Below are positions 26,874-36,135 of a stretch of 64,000 nt of DNA, in pieces. Within the stretch, counting starts at the first letter, position 1. Every line of letters starts with the position of its first letter. The position numbers were made by a program, and so were the translations under genes. Source of the stretch: Pseudoalteromonas sp. CO133X (lineage in GTDB: Bacteria > Pseudomonadota > Gammaproteobacteria > Enterobacterales > Alteromonadaceae). Location: contig SGPE01000029.1 in the NCBI GenBank assembly GCA_004208945.1, forward strand, positions 248,001-312,000, given 5' to 3'. The notes under the pieces are model-generated. The model saw only the letters and a program-made list of their open reading frames with translations. It searched no databases and was not told the origin of the DNA.

Positions 26874-29375
26874 CTAAAATAGCTCTTCTTCTGTTGAAAG
26901 ATTTTCTTCGAATATATCAGTTGGCTGATCGAGTACATATTTTGTAGGTGCTGTGCCCTTAATAAAGTACTCAAAGCGGCTGGTATAATCATTTTTATGA
27001 CTAAGCAAGCCCGTTGCTAAGTCAATACGAACAGACACCAGTCCTTCAGGTAACTCAATAGGTGCCTCAGGCATGCCATCGAGCGCGACACGCATAAAAT
27101 CAACCCAAGCTGGTTGAGCCGTTTTAGCACCTGATTCTGCACCAGATATTTGTGATTTATCTAGATTATTATTGTAGGTTGAACGGCCGAGTGGGTTACC
27201 AGGGTTATCGAAGCCAACCCACACTGAGGTCATCACGTTACGGTTAAAGCCACTAAACCAAGTATCAACAGAGTCATTGGTTGTACCGGTTTTACCCGAA
27301 AGATCACGGCGCTCAAGTGCTTGAGCTCGCCAGCCAGTACCACTCCAGCCCGTTTTGTGGGTCCAACTACCGCCACCCCAAACTGCGCTATGCATCGCTT
27401 GTGAAATTAAGAAAGCATTTTGCTTTGAAATTATACGCGGTGCACAACGAGGCGCAGTATCCGATTGTACTGAATTTACTTGGTCACTGTCAGCTGTATA
27501 ACTTGTAAATGATGTCGGCTCAGGCGTGTCACACGCAAGCTCTGGCTGTGTTTTAAATATCGTATTGCCAGAAGAGTCCTGTATTTCAGTAATAAAATAC
27601 GGGGTGATAAGGTGTCCACCATTTGCAAAGCTACTCATCCCTCTTGCCAGTTCAAGCGGTGTGATTGAAGCACTACCTAATGCAAGGGATTCACTGCGAT
27701 TAATATCGCTATTCAAAAAGCCAAATTTAAGTAGGTGGTCTGCGGTGCGTTGTAAGCCAACACCGCGTAGTAATCTTACAGAGATCACGTTTTTAGATTG
27801 TGCAAGGGCGCGGCGGATACGAATAGGACCGTTATACACAGCAGGGCTGTTTTTTGGACGCCATGCAACACCTTGACTTTTATCCCACTGATTTATTGGC
27901 GCATCATTTAAAATAGATGCCAATGTGTAGCCATTTTCTAGTGCCGCAGAATAGATAAACGGCTTAATATTTGAACCCACTTGACGTTTTGCTTGAACAG
28001 CACGGTTGTATTGACTTTGCTCAAAGCTGTAGCCCCCAACGATAGCCTTAATACGGCCATCTTGTGGGTCGAGCGATACGAGGGCACTTGATGCCTCTGG
28101 TATTTGGCTCAAAATGTAGCTGTCATCAGCGTTTTTACGAAGCCATATCTGTGCACCAGCTGTGAGGATTTCAGCAGCTGTTTTTGGCGGAAAGCTCTGT
28201 CTATAGCGGGTGATATATTTACGCGCCCACTTTAAGCCATCCCATTCAACCGTTACCTGTTCACCATTTTTAAGCAATACTTGAATTGATTGTTCTGCAA
28301 CTTGTGTAACGACACCCGTTAATAGTGGACCAAACTCTTTGACGTCTTTTAGCTTTTCTAAAATCGCGTCTTTATTAAGTGGACTTTCTGTTTCACTATC
28401 CCATAGTTGAGCTGTTGCACCTCGAAAGCCATGGCGCATATCATAGGCATGGAGGTTATTGACTAAAGCATCTTGTGCGGCTTGTTGTATCTCAGAGTCG
28501 ATACTTGTAAATACCCTAAAGCCAGTATTGTAAGCGCGTTCATGACCAAAACGCGCGACCATTTCTGCACGTACCATTTCAGAAATATAGGGCGCGTATA
28601 CATCAATTTCAGCGCCGTGAAACTTAGCCGTGATTGGTGCGCTGGTTGCTTCATCATACTGTGCTTGTGTAATGTATTTTTCTGTATACATACGACCAAG
28701 CACTACGTTTCGGCGTGCTTTAGCACGTACAGGGTTTCTGATAGGGTTTAAAGCAGAAGGGGCTTTTGGTAAGCCTGCAATCATCGCCATTTGCGCAAGG
28801 GTTAACTCGTTTAGGTCTTTGCCATAATAAACTTGAGCGGCGGCACCGATACCAAAAGCGCGATTTCCAAGCTCAATTTTATTTAAGTACAGCTCAAGAA
28901 TTTCATCTTTACTAAGAATACTTTCAATATGCAGGGCGATGAAGATCTCTTTGACCTTACGAATATACGCTTTTTCTCGAGTTAAGAAAAAGTTACGAGC
29001 TAACTGCATAGTTATAGTGCTTGCGCCTTGTTTCTTTTCACCTGTGGAAATGAGTACAATGGCAGAACGAACAATACCAATAGGGTCAATTCCTATGTGT
29101 TCGTAAAAACGGTTGTCTTCAGTTGCTAAGATCGCATCAATGAGTGGTTGTGGTATTTGATCTATCGTGACGGGAATACGTCGTTTTTCACCAAATTGAT
29201 TAATCAATAAGCCGTCCCGAGAAAAAACCTGCATAGGTGTCTGTAACTGAACGTCTTTTAATACCTGAACGCTAGGAATGTCAGGTTTAACGTAATAGTA
29301 TAGACCGACTAAAGTAATAAGGCCTAAAAACGAGCAGATGATAATAAATTGTAAAGTTCTCTTTAATAAAATCAC
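26874..29375 (-). CDS. mrcA: Penicillin-binding protein 1A
   Basis: An 833-residue class A PBP that polymerises and cross-links peptidoglycan. After an N-terminal membrane anchor (about 8-28) comes the GT51 glycosyltransferase (ATEDNRFYEHIGIDPIGIVR, GASTITMQLARNFFL, ELYLNKIELGNRAFGIGAAA). An OB-like insertion follows, then the transpeptidase with SXXK (GSNIKPF), SKN (AQSKNVISV) and KTG (SGKTGTTNDSVDTWF). The start is GTG with AGGGA upstream. It is divergent from pilMNOPQ, an arrangement conserved in many gammaproteobacteria. Confidence 0.97.
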   Translation of the reverse strand: MILLKRTLQFIIICSFLGLITLVGLYYYVKPDIPSVQVLKDVQLQTPMQVFSRDGLLINQFGEKRRIPVTIDQIPQPLIDAILATEDNRFYEHIGIDPIGIVRSAIVLISTGEKKQGASTITMQLARNFFLTREKAYIRKVKEIFIALHIESILSKDEILELYLNKIELGNRAFGIGAAAQVYYGKDLNELTLAQMAMIAGLPKAPSALNPIRNPVRAKARRNVVLGRMYTEKYITQAQYDEATSAPITAKFHGAEIDVYAPYISEMVRAEMVARFGHERAYNTGFRVFTSIDSEIQQAAQDALVNNLHAYDMRHGFRGATAQLWDSETESPLNKDAILEKLKDVKEFGPLLTGVVTQVAEQSIQVLLKNGEQVTVEWDGLKWARKYITRYRQSFPPKTAAEILTAGAQIWLRKNADDSYILSQIPEASSALVSLDPQDGRIKAIVGGYSFEQSQYNRAVQAKRQVGSNIKPFIYSAALENGYTLASILNDAPINQWDKSQGVAWRPKNSPAVYNGPIRIRRALAQSKNVISVRLLRGVGLQRTADHLLKFGFLNSDINRSESLALGSASITPLELARGMSSFANGGHLITPYFITEIQDSSGNTIFKTQPELACDTPEPTSFTSYTADSDQVNSVQSDTAPRCAPRIISKQNAFLISQAMHSAVWGGGSWTHKTGWSGTGWRAQALERRDLSGKTGTTNDSVDTWFSGFNRNVMTSVWVGFDNPGNPLGRSTYNNNLDKSQISGAESGAKTAQPAWVDFMRVALDGMPEAPIELPEGLVSVRIDLATGLLSHKNDYTSRFEYFIKGTAPTKYVLDQPTDIFEENLSTEEELF

Positions 29376-29507
29376 TTATATTTTCCCTAAATAGACTCCC
29401 AATTAGAATCGGAGACTGCTAGTATATATTGATTAAAAAATGAATAATATTTTTTCAGACAAAAATTATAACTTGTTTATTATTAAAACAAAGGCCAAGT
29501 TGCAAAC

Positions 29508-30587
29508 ATGTTAAGTCAGCTATTTAAAAAGCCTTCATCTATGATGGTAGGGATCGACATTGGATCGCATTGTATCAAAGCGGTGTTGTTGCAGAAAACA
29601 GACGCAGGTTTGCGACTTGAGGCTTTAGCGATAGAACCTATGCCTAAAGGCGCAATATCTGAACGATCAATTCAAGATATTGAAGCAATTGGCAATGTGA
29701 TTACTAAATTAAAAAAGAAACTACCCAAATCAGTTCAGTCCGCGGCCGTAGCCGTGTCTGGACAAACCGTGATCACGAAAGTCATTTTTATGGATGTATC
29801 ATTAACTGATGCTGAATTAGAGTCACAAATAGCCATCGAAGCAGATAGCCTTATCCCTTACCCCCTTGATGAAGTGAATATTGATTTTGAAAAACTTTCA
29901 ATCAATGAGGCTGATCCAAGCAAAGTGAATGTTTTACTTTCTGCTGCGCGAACTGAAAGTGTCGAGGCACGAGTGAGTGCGCTTGAAACAGCTAATCTGA
30001 CAGCAAAAGTTGTTGATGTTGAAAGCTACGCATTGAGCCGCGCTATGGACATCTACTATCAGCAGCTACCAAGTGATGCTTTTAACAAGTGTGTAGCCGT
30101 CGTTGATATTGGCGCTGTATTGATGTTGGTGAGTGTTGTTCAAGCCGGTGAAACGATATATACCCGTGACCAAGTATTTGGTGGCGACCAGTACACTAAT
30201 AGTATAGTTGCCTATTATAATAAAAGCTTTGATGAAGCTGAAATTGGTAAAACAACCGGTGATTTACCCCCTAATTACACCTTTGAGGTACTTGCACCAT
30301 TTCAAACATCGCTATTACAGCAAGTAAGGCGTGCTGTGCAAATGTTCTTAACAACCAGTGGTAAAGATCAGGTCGATTATATTGTTTTAACAGGTGGAAC
30401 TGCCATGATAGACGGATTAGATCGTCTATTGATTGAAGAATTAGGGATCCATGCAGTGGTTGCAGAACCTTTTGCTAATATTGAGATAGCCCCAAAAATA
30501 GATCGTAACGTTTTACAACGTCATCGTACGCAATTTGCAATAGCGACAGGGTTAGCATTAAGGAGCTTTTCATCATGCCACATATAA
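29508..30587 (+). CDS. pilM: Type IV pilus assembly protein PilM
   Basis: A 359-residue actin-like ATP-binding protein, first gene of the pilMNOPQ alignment complex. The phosphate loops GIDIGSHCIKAVLLQ and VAVVDIGAVLMLV and the late VLTGGTAMIDGLDRLL mark the ASKHA fold. PilM sits at the cytoplasmic face and binds the PilN N-terminus. The pilN start lies inside the pilM end (13-base overlap), showing an operon. It is divergent from mrcA. Confidence 0.96.
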   Translation: MLSQLFKKPSSMMVGIDIGSHCIKAVLLQKTDAGLRLEALAIEPMPKGAISERSIQDIEAIGNVITKLKKKLPKSVQSAAVAVSGQTVITKVIFMDVSLTDAELESQIAIEADSLIPYPLDEVNIDFEKLSINEADPSKVNVLLSAARTESVEARVSALETANLTAKVVDVESYALSRAMDIYYQQLPSDAFNKCVAVVDIGAVLMLVSVVQAGETIYTRDQVFGGDQYTNSIVAYYNKSFDEAEIGKTTGDLPPNYTFEVLAPFQTSLLQQVRRAVQMFLTTSGKDQVDYIVLTGGTAMIDGLDRLLIEELGIHAVVAEPFANIEIAPKIDRNVLQRHRTQFAIATGLALRSFSSCHI

Positions 30588-31147
30588 ATCTGCTACCTTG
30601 GCGTGAACAGCAACGAAAAGAGTCACAAAATAAATTCGTCACTATTTTGTTTGCTGTTGTGGTGATCTGCTTTTTGAGTATGTACATCCTGAGCTCTTTT
30701 TATAGCGGCCTGCGCGAAGGGCAAAATATTAAAAATGATTTTTTGAATACAGAAATAGCATTACTGAACCAACGTATTCGCGAAATTAACGAGTTGGATA
30801 AAAAGAAAGAAAGCTTACAACAACGCATGCGCTTAATTGAAGAGTTACAAAGCAGTCGCAACCTAGGTACGCAAATTATGGACGAAGTTGCGAAAATAGT
30901 GCCTGCGGGAGTGTACTTAACTAAGTTAGAGCGCCGTGGAAATAGTATTCATGTTGTTGGTCGTAGCGAGTCAAATAACCGTTTATCAACCATGCTACGC
31001 CAAGTTCAAGGATCTTATTTACTTGAACGACCTATCATGCAAGGTATTGTTGCTGGTGAACAAACATCAAGACTACTGAGTGACTTTAATATGGAATTTT
31101 ATGTTAAGCCATTTGATAAGATAGGCGAGGCGCGCAATGAACCTTGA
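30575..31147 (+). CDS. pilN: Type IV pilus assembly protein PilN
   Basis: A 190-residue inner-membrane protein. It begins with the invariant cytoplasmic motif MPHINLLPWREQQRK (INLLP), which binds PilM. A TM helix (about 22-43) is followed by a coiled coil (LLNQRIREINELDKKKESLQ) and a ferredoxin-like periplasmic domain. It pairs with PilO. It overlaps pilM by 13 bases and pilO by 11. Confidence 0.96.
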   Translation: MPHINLLPWREQQRKESQNKFVTILFAVVVICFLSMYILSSFYSGLREGQNIKNDFLNTEIALLNQRIREINELDKKKESLQQRMRLIEELQSSRNLGTQIMDEVAKIVPAGVYLTKLERRGNSIHVVGRSESNNRLSTMLRQVQGSYLLERPIMQGIVAGEQTSRLLSDFNMEFYVKPFDKIGEARNEP

Positions 31148-31742
31148 TATCAAATCGTTAACAGAAATAGATTGGAATGAAATAGAGCTCGAAAACATGG
31201 GCGATTGGCCTATCGCCGTTAAAGTTCTGTGTTGTAGCTTTGTTGCAGCTATTGTACTTTACTTCAGTTACAGCTTATTGGTATCTGATGAAATAGCGAG
31301 TTATCAAGCCGCTGTTGAGAAAGAAACCCAATTGCGCACCACCTATAAGCAAAAGTACGCTATAGCAAGTAATTTAGAACTATATCGTCAACAAATGATT
31401 GATATGGAAGAGAAGTTCTCGCAGCTATTGAAGCGCTTACCGACCTCAAATGAAACCCCCGGATTACTCGATGACTTATCTTATGTGGGAACAACCAGCG
31501 GTCTTACATTCTTGAAAATTGGTTGGTTACCTGAAATAGAAAAAGAATTTTATACTGAGTTACCGATTAAAATAGAGGTTGTGGGTACTTATCATGAGTT
31601 TGGTGATTTTGTTGGTAAAGTCGCACAGCTTCCTCGTATTGTGAGCCTTCATGATTTTACAATTCAAACCTTAGGGAATGATGAGTTAACGTTTAGTGTT
31701 GTTGCTAAAACATACCGTTATGAAGGAGGGACTAAAAAGTGA
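31137..31742 (+). CDS. pilO: Type IV pilus assembly protein PilO
   Basis: A 201-residue inner-membrane protein with a cytoplasmic N-terminus containing NMGDWPIAVKVLCC, one TM helix (about 32-52), a coiled coil (about 60-105) and a periplasmic domain (LTFLKIGWLPEIEKEFYTEL, VVGTYHEFGDFVGKVAQLPR). It forms heterodimers with PilN and links the inner-membrane complex to PilP/PilQ. It overlaps pilP by 4 bases. Confidence 0.96.
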   Translation: MNLDIKSLTEIDWNEIELENMGDWPIAVKVLCCSFVAAIVLYFSYSLLVSDEIASYQAAVEKETQLRTTYKQKYAIASNLELYRQQMIDMEEKFSQLLKRLPTSNETPGLLDDLSYVGTTSGLTFLKIGWLPEIEKEFYTELPIKIEVVGTYHEFGDFVGKVAQLPRIVSLHDFTIQTLGNDELTFSVVAKTYRYEGGTKK

Positions 31743-32275
31743 AACAGTTCCCCTTAGTAATCATGATGAGTTTATTGCTCAGTGCATGTAACGATGATAC
31801 CTCTGAGCAAAAAGAGTTTATTGATCAGGTTAAAGCAAGTACAACGCCGAAGGTCGAGCCGATTCCACAAATGGCGAATTTTGAGTATTTTGAATACAGT
31901 GCGGGTAAAATGCGCAGCCCATTTGTGGCGCCTAAGCCTGAAATTATTCAAAATAATCTCGTGCAGGTAAAAAACTGCTTACATCCCGATCCTGACCGTA
32001 TTCGCCAGCCACTAGAAAAATACCCGCTTGATAACTTATCAATGAAAGGAACAATTGGCCGAAGTGGCCAAACATGGGCACTGATCAAAGCGGCTGATGA
32101 AACTCTTTATCGGGTTACTGTTGGTAATTATCTTGGTTTGTATCATGGCGAAATAAAAGAAGTGCATGACAATTATATACAATTATTAGAATTAATCCCT
32201 GATGGGGCTGGTTGTTGGAAAGAGCGTCTGACAAAACTAGAAATGTTAGAGGCAAATACAAATGGTGCAAGTTAA
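31739..32275 (+). CDS. pilP: Type IV pilus assembly lipoprotein PilP
   Basis: A 178-residue lipoprotein. The signal peptide ends in lipobox LLSAC, giving an acylated Cys at about residue 17. A disordered segment (about 18-75) contains KMRSPFVAPKPE, and a beta domain (about 95-170) has NLSMKGTIGRSGQTWALIKA and VTVGNYLGLYHGEIKEV. PilP bridges PilNO to the secretin. Translation starts with GTG, overlapping the end of pilO. Confidence 0.95.
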   Translation: MKQFPLVIMMSLLLSACNDDTSEQKEFIDQVKASTTPKVEPIPQMANFEYFEYSAGKMRSPFVAPKPEIIQNNLVQVKNCLHPDPDRIRQPLEKYPLDNLSMKGTIGRSGQTWALIKAADETLYRVTVGNYLGLYHGEIKEVHDNYIQLLELIPDGAGCWKERLTKLEMLEANTNGAS

Positions 32276-34340
32276 TCGTATGAAAAGTAAAAACAAAATG
32301 CATAAAGCAACGACTTGGTTAAATGATATGCATAAATATATATTAGCTGCATTAGCGTTTTTTATGGCGCAAGCTGCTGTAGCCGCTCCACTATTATATG
32401 ACATACGTTATAACCCATTAATGAAAGGCGAAACACAGTTACAACTCGTCTTTGATGAAGCACTCACCTTTGAGCCTAAAGTACAGGTGTATAACTCGCC
32501 AGCTCGTATTGAGATGCTATTCAGTGACGTAGGTGTTGATAACAATGTACGCGATGTGGCCGTTAACCAAGCGGGTATAAAGCATGTTACAAGCACAATG
32601 ACTTCTGAAGGTCTAAAAGTGACGGTATCTTTAGAGCGTTTGAAAATTTATAAAACAACCGCTAAAGATAACATAGTCAGCTTGCACGTTTCGGACAACC
32701 CAATAACATCTGACGAAGCAGATCCTCTTTCTGCAAAGAACAATTATATCAATACAATTCAGTCGATAGATTTCCGCCGTGGTGAAAAGGGTGAAGGGCG
32801 TGTACTTGTATTTTTGCAGGATACACAAGCTGCCATTGATGTTCACGAAAGTGGTGGGAAAATTGTCGCGGAGTTTCACCACACAGATATTTTAGATGAC
32901 CTTCTTTATCAATTAGATGTACTTGATTTTGGCACTGTGGTTAGCTCAATCGAAACCTTTAAAGAAGGTAATATGAGCCGTGTTGTCATTGAGCCCAATG
33001 CTGCGTTTAAATTTACCCACCAACAAATAGAAAATATTTTCACCCTCACTGTTGAGAAAGATGATTCACAGCGAGCTTACCTTGATGGTGGTATAGAGTA
33101 TCAAGGTCGACCAATGACCTTAAACTTCCAAGATATTCCGGTACGCGCCGTTTTGCAGATTATTGCTGGATATAATGAGTTTAACTTAGTGACCAGTGAC
33201 TCTGTAACAGGAAACATTACATTACGCTTAGAAGGTGTGCCATGGGATCAAGCGTTAGATGTTGTGTTGAAAGTCAAAGGTCTAGACAAACGTATGGATG
33301 GCACTATTTTAATGGTTGCGCCATCTGAAGAGCTTGCTGCCCGAGAAGCAAAAGAATTAAAAGCAAAACAACAAGTCGAAGACTTAGAGCCTCTATATAG
33401 CGAGTATATTCGACTTAATTATGCAAAAGCCGAAGAGTTTGCGGACTTACTAAAAACCGACACCAATAGTATTATTTCTGCGCGTGGTAGTGTGTCGGTT
33501 GATAAACGTACTAACACACTGCTAATCAAAGATACCGCAAAGAGTATTGAAAGTGTTCGTCGTATGGTTGAAACCTTAGATATTCCGGTAAAACAAGTGG
33601 TGATTGAGTCACGTATGGTAACAGTACGAGACAATGTACAAGAGGACTTGGGCGTTCGTTGGGGTTTTAGTGATCAACAAGGGAGTGATGGGATTGCTGG
33701 CACATTAGAAGGTGCAGAGACGATTTCGAATGGGGTTATTCCTAATTTATCTGACCGACTCAATGTAAATTTACCAATCTCAAACCCTGCGGGAAGCATT
33801 GGTATGCATGTAGCAAAACTTGCAAATGGCACCTTAATTGATTTGGAGCTGACAGCGCTTGAGGAAGAAAATAAAGGTGAAATTATTGCAAGTCCTCGTA
33901 TTACAACAGCAAACCAGCAAAAAGCGCGTATTGAACAAGGTACTGAGATCCCTTATGTTGAAGCGGCATCAAGTGGTGCAACAACAGTGAGCTTTAAAAA
34001 AGCAGTATTAAGCTTAGAAGTAACACCGCACATCACGCCAGATAACAAAGTCATCTTAGATCTTGTGATTACACAAGATACACGTGGTGACACTGTTCAG
34101 ACACCAACAGGACCTGCTGTAGCGATTGATACCCAACAGATTCAAACACAAGTGTTGGTTGAAAATGGACAGACGGTTGTGCTTGGCGGTATTTTCCAAC
34201 AGCAAATCGTCAATTCAACAAAGAAAGTTCCCCTATTGGGTGATATTCCGTACTTAGGTGTTTTATTTAGAAGCACCAGTGAATTTAATGAAAAAAGAGA
34301 GTTGTTGATCTTCGTAACACCAAAAATTCAAATCGATTAG
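32262..34340 (+). CDS. pilQ: Type IV pilus secretin PilQ
   Basis: A 692-residue outer-membrane secretin through which the pilus passes. A Sec signal peptide (MHKYILAALAFFMAQAAVAA, about residues 23-42 of this frame) is followed by AMIN-type peptidoglycan-binding regions, an STN/N0 domain (NFQDIPVRAVLQIIAGYNEF), an N1 domain (YIRLNYAKAEEFADLLKT) and the secretin core (VIESRMVTVRDNVQEDLGVR, VVLGGIFQQQ, KVPLLGDIPYLGVLFR). The ATG at 32262 overlaps pilP by 14 bases; ATGs at 32280, 32298 and 32328 are alternatives, the last directly at the signal peptide. Confidence 0.95.
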   Translation: MVQVNRMKSKNKMHKATTWLNDMHKYILAALAFFMAQAAVAAPLLYDIRYNPLMKGETQLQLVFDEALTFEPKVQVYNSPARIEMLFSDVGVDNNVRDVAVNQAGIKHVTSTMTSEGLKVTVSLERLKIYKTTAKDNIVSLHVSDNPITSDEADPLSAKNNYINTIQSIDFRRGEKGEGRVLVFLQDTQAAIDVHESGGKIVAEFHHTDILDDLLYQLDVLDFGTVVSSIETFKEGNMSRVVIEPNAAFKFTHQQIENIFTLTVEKDDSQRAYLDGGIEYQGRPMTLNFQDIPVRAVLQIIAGYNEFNLVTSDSVTGNITLRLEGVPWDQALDVVLKVKGLDKRMDGTILMVAPSEELAAREAKELKAKQQVEDLEPLYSEYIRLNYAKAEEFADLLKTDTNSIISARGSVSVDKRTNTLLIKDTAKSIESVRRMVETLDIPVKQVVIESRMVTVRDNVQEDLGVRWGFSDQQGSDGIAGTLEGAETISNGVIPNLSDRLNVNLPISNPAGSIGMHVAKLANGTLIDLELTALEEENKGEIIASPRITTANQQKARIEQGTEIPYVEAASSGATTVSFKKAVLSLEVTPHITPDNKVILDLVITQDTRGDTVQTPTGPAVAIDTQQIQTQVLVENGQTVVLGGIFQQQIVNSTKKVPLLGDIPYLGVLFRSTSEFNEKRELLIFVTPKIQID

Positions 34341-34357
34341 GTGATTTTTTCTTAATC

Positions 34358-34388
34358 AACGAGCAATTAACCTGTTTAATTGCTCGTT
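34358..34388. other. Perfect 13-bp inverted repeat after pilQ
   Basis: AACGAGCAATTAA (34358-34370) and TTAATTGCTCGTT (34376-34388) pair perfectly around a 5-base loop. The following bases (ATATGGCTTTTT) have a T run only after a gap, so it may be a weak or Rho-assisted terminator, or a 3'-end stabiliser, between the pil operon and aroK. Confidence 0.6.
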
Positions 34389-34519
34389 ATATGGCTTTTT
34401 ATGTTAATTGACTTGAAATACCCAATCAATTACTGAGATAATCCCCTCCTTAATTTTGGGGCCAGGTCGTTAGGCGGGGTTTTATTTCAAATTTTAGAGT
34501 TCGTTTGTACTAAAAAGAT

Positions 34520-35038
34520 ATGGCTGAGAAACGTAATATATTTCTAGTGGGCCCTATGGGGGCTGGCAAAAGCACAATTGGTCGTCACATTGCTGACCAA
34601 TTACACCTTGAATTTTTCGATTCAGATCAAGAGATCGAGCGTCGTACTGGAGCAGATATTGCTTGGGTATTCGATCTTGAGGGTGAAGAGGGCTTTCGAC
34701 TTCGTGAAGAAACTGTTATTTCAGACTTAACTGAGATGCAAGGTATCGTTCTTGCAACCGGTGGTGGTTCTGTGATCAGTAAAGAAGTACGTAATAAGCT
34801 TTCTGCTCGTGGTATTGTTGTATACCTTGAAACACCGATCGAAAAGCAAGTTGCACGCACGCAGCGCGACAAGCGTCGTCCATTATTGCAAACAGAAGAA
34901 GCACCGCGCGATGTATTAGAGCGCTTAGCTGAAGAACGCGAACCGCTATACAAAGAAGTCGCTGATTTTGTTGTCCGCACTGATGAACAAAGCGCAAAAG
35001 TTGTTGCTAATCAAATCATCGAGAAATTAGATTTTTAA
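34520..35038 (+). CDS. aroK: Shikimate kinase
   Basis: A 172-residue P-loop kinase phosphorylating shikimate at the 3-hydroxyl. Walker A is [18 protein letters not shown]. Shikimate-binding [27 protein letters not shown] and ATGGGSV follow, then the lid RDKRRPLL. The order pilMNOPQ-aroK-aroB-damX-dam is the classic gammaproteobacterial one. aroB follows after 26 bases. Confidence 0.97.
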   Translation: MAEKRNIFLVGPMGAGKSTIGRHIADQLHLEFFDSDQEIERRTGADIAWVFDLEGEEGFRLREETVISDLTEMQGIVLATGGGSVISKEVRNKLSARGIVVYLETPIEKQVARTQRDKRRPLLQTEEAPRDVLERLAEEREPLYKEVADFVVRTDEQSAKVVANQIIEKLDF

Positions 35039-35064
35039 AAACCAAGAATAAAAGGAAACTAGCG

Positions 35065-36135
35065 ATGCTTGAATTAACTGTTAATTTGGACGAGCGAAGT
35101 TATCCTATTTATATTGGTCAATCTGCACTTCAATACGAAGGTCGACTCCGTGAACATATCGGTGATTGTCGACCTGTTATTATCACCAACGACACTATTG
35201 CACCTTTATATTTAGATGATGTAATGAGGTCGTTGGCTGATCTTAATCCGCTCTCTTTTATTATTCCTGATGGTGAACAATATAAGTCACTAGAGTGGTT
35301 TGAAAAGATTTCAGCATTTTTACTTGAGCATAACTGTGGCCGAGACACCTGCTTAATCGCTTTGGGTGGTGGTGTGGTTGGCGACTTAACGGGCTTTGTG
35401 GCTGCGTGTTACCAACGTGGCGTGCCGTTTATACAAGTACCAACAACTTTACTATCACAGGTCGATTCCTCGGTGGGTGGTAAAACAGCGGTAAATCATC
35501 CGTTAGGTAAGAACATGATTGGCGCTTTCTACCAGCCACAAGCGGTGTTCATTGATACTAAATCTTTGCATACGTTGCCTGAGCGTGAATTTGCAGCAGG
35601 TATGGCCGAAGTCATTAAGTACGGGCTGATCTACGATACAGAATTATTTGCTTACCTTGAGCAAAATATTGCCAACCTTAAATCACTCGATGAGCAAACA
35701 TTACAACACGTGATTTACCGTTGCTGCGAAATAAAAGCGCTTATTGTTGCTGAAGATGAAAAAGAAGCGGGCTTGCGTGCATTATTGAACCTAGGTCATA
35801 CGTTTGGTCATGCGATTGAAGCACAGATGGGTTATGGTAATTGGCTACACGGTGAAGCGGTTGCAGCTGGTATGGTATTGGCGGCAAGGCTAGCACACAA
35901 GCGTAATGATTTATCACAACAAGAGGTTGAACGTATTGAAGCGGTTATTGCTCAATACGATTTACCTGTGGAAGCGCCAGATGATATGACTTGCGAGCAG
36001 TTTCTTGCTCATATGCGCAAAGACAAAAAAAATAAAAAAGGCACTATTCGCTTTATTCTTCCTACAAAATTTGGTCAATGTGCGCTGGTTAGTGATGTAA
36101 CTGATCAGCAGGTTTGTGATTTACTTATACGCTGA
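35065..36135 (+). CDS. aroB: 3-dehydroquinate synthase
   Basis: A 356-residue enzyme converting DAHP to 3-dehydroquinate, the second shikimate step, with NAD+ and a divalent metal. Motifs: [56 protein letters not shown] and the metal-binding [13 protein letters not shown] with [20 protein letters not shown] precedes the ATG. The stop shares one base with the damX start. Confidence 0.98.
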   Translation: MLELTVNLDERSYPIYIGQSALQYEGRLREHIGDCRPVIITNDTIAPLYLDDVMRSLADLNPLSFIIPDGEQYKSLEWFEKISAFLLEHNCGRDTCLIALGGGVVGDLTGFVAACYQRGVPFIQVPTTLLSQVDSSVGGKTAVNHPLGKNMIGAFYQPQAVFIDTKSLHTLPEREFAAGMAEVIKYGLIYDTELFAYLEQNIANLKSLDEQTLQHVIYRCCEIKALIVAEDEKEAGLRALLNLGHTFGHAIEAQMGYGNWLHGEAVAAGMVLAARLAHKRNDLSQQEVERIEAVIAQYDLPVEAPDDMTCEQFLAHMRKDKKNKKGTIRFILPTKFGQCALVSDVTDQQVCDLLIR

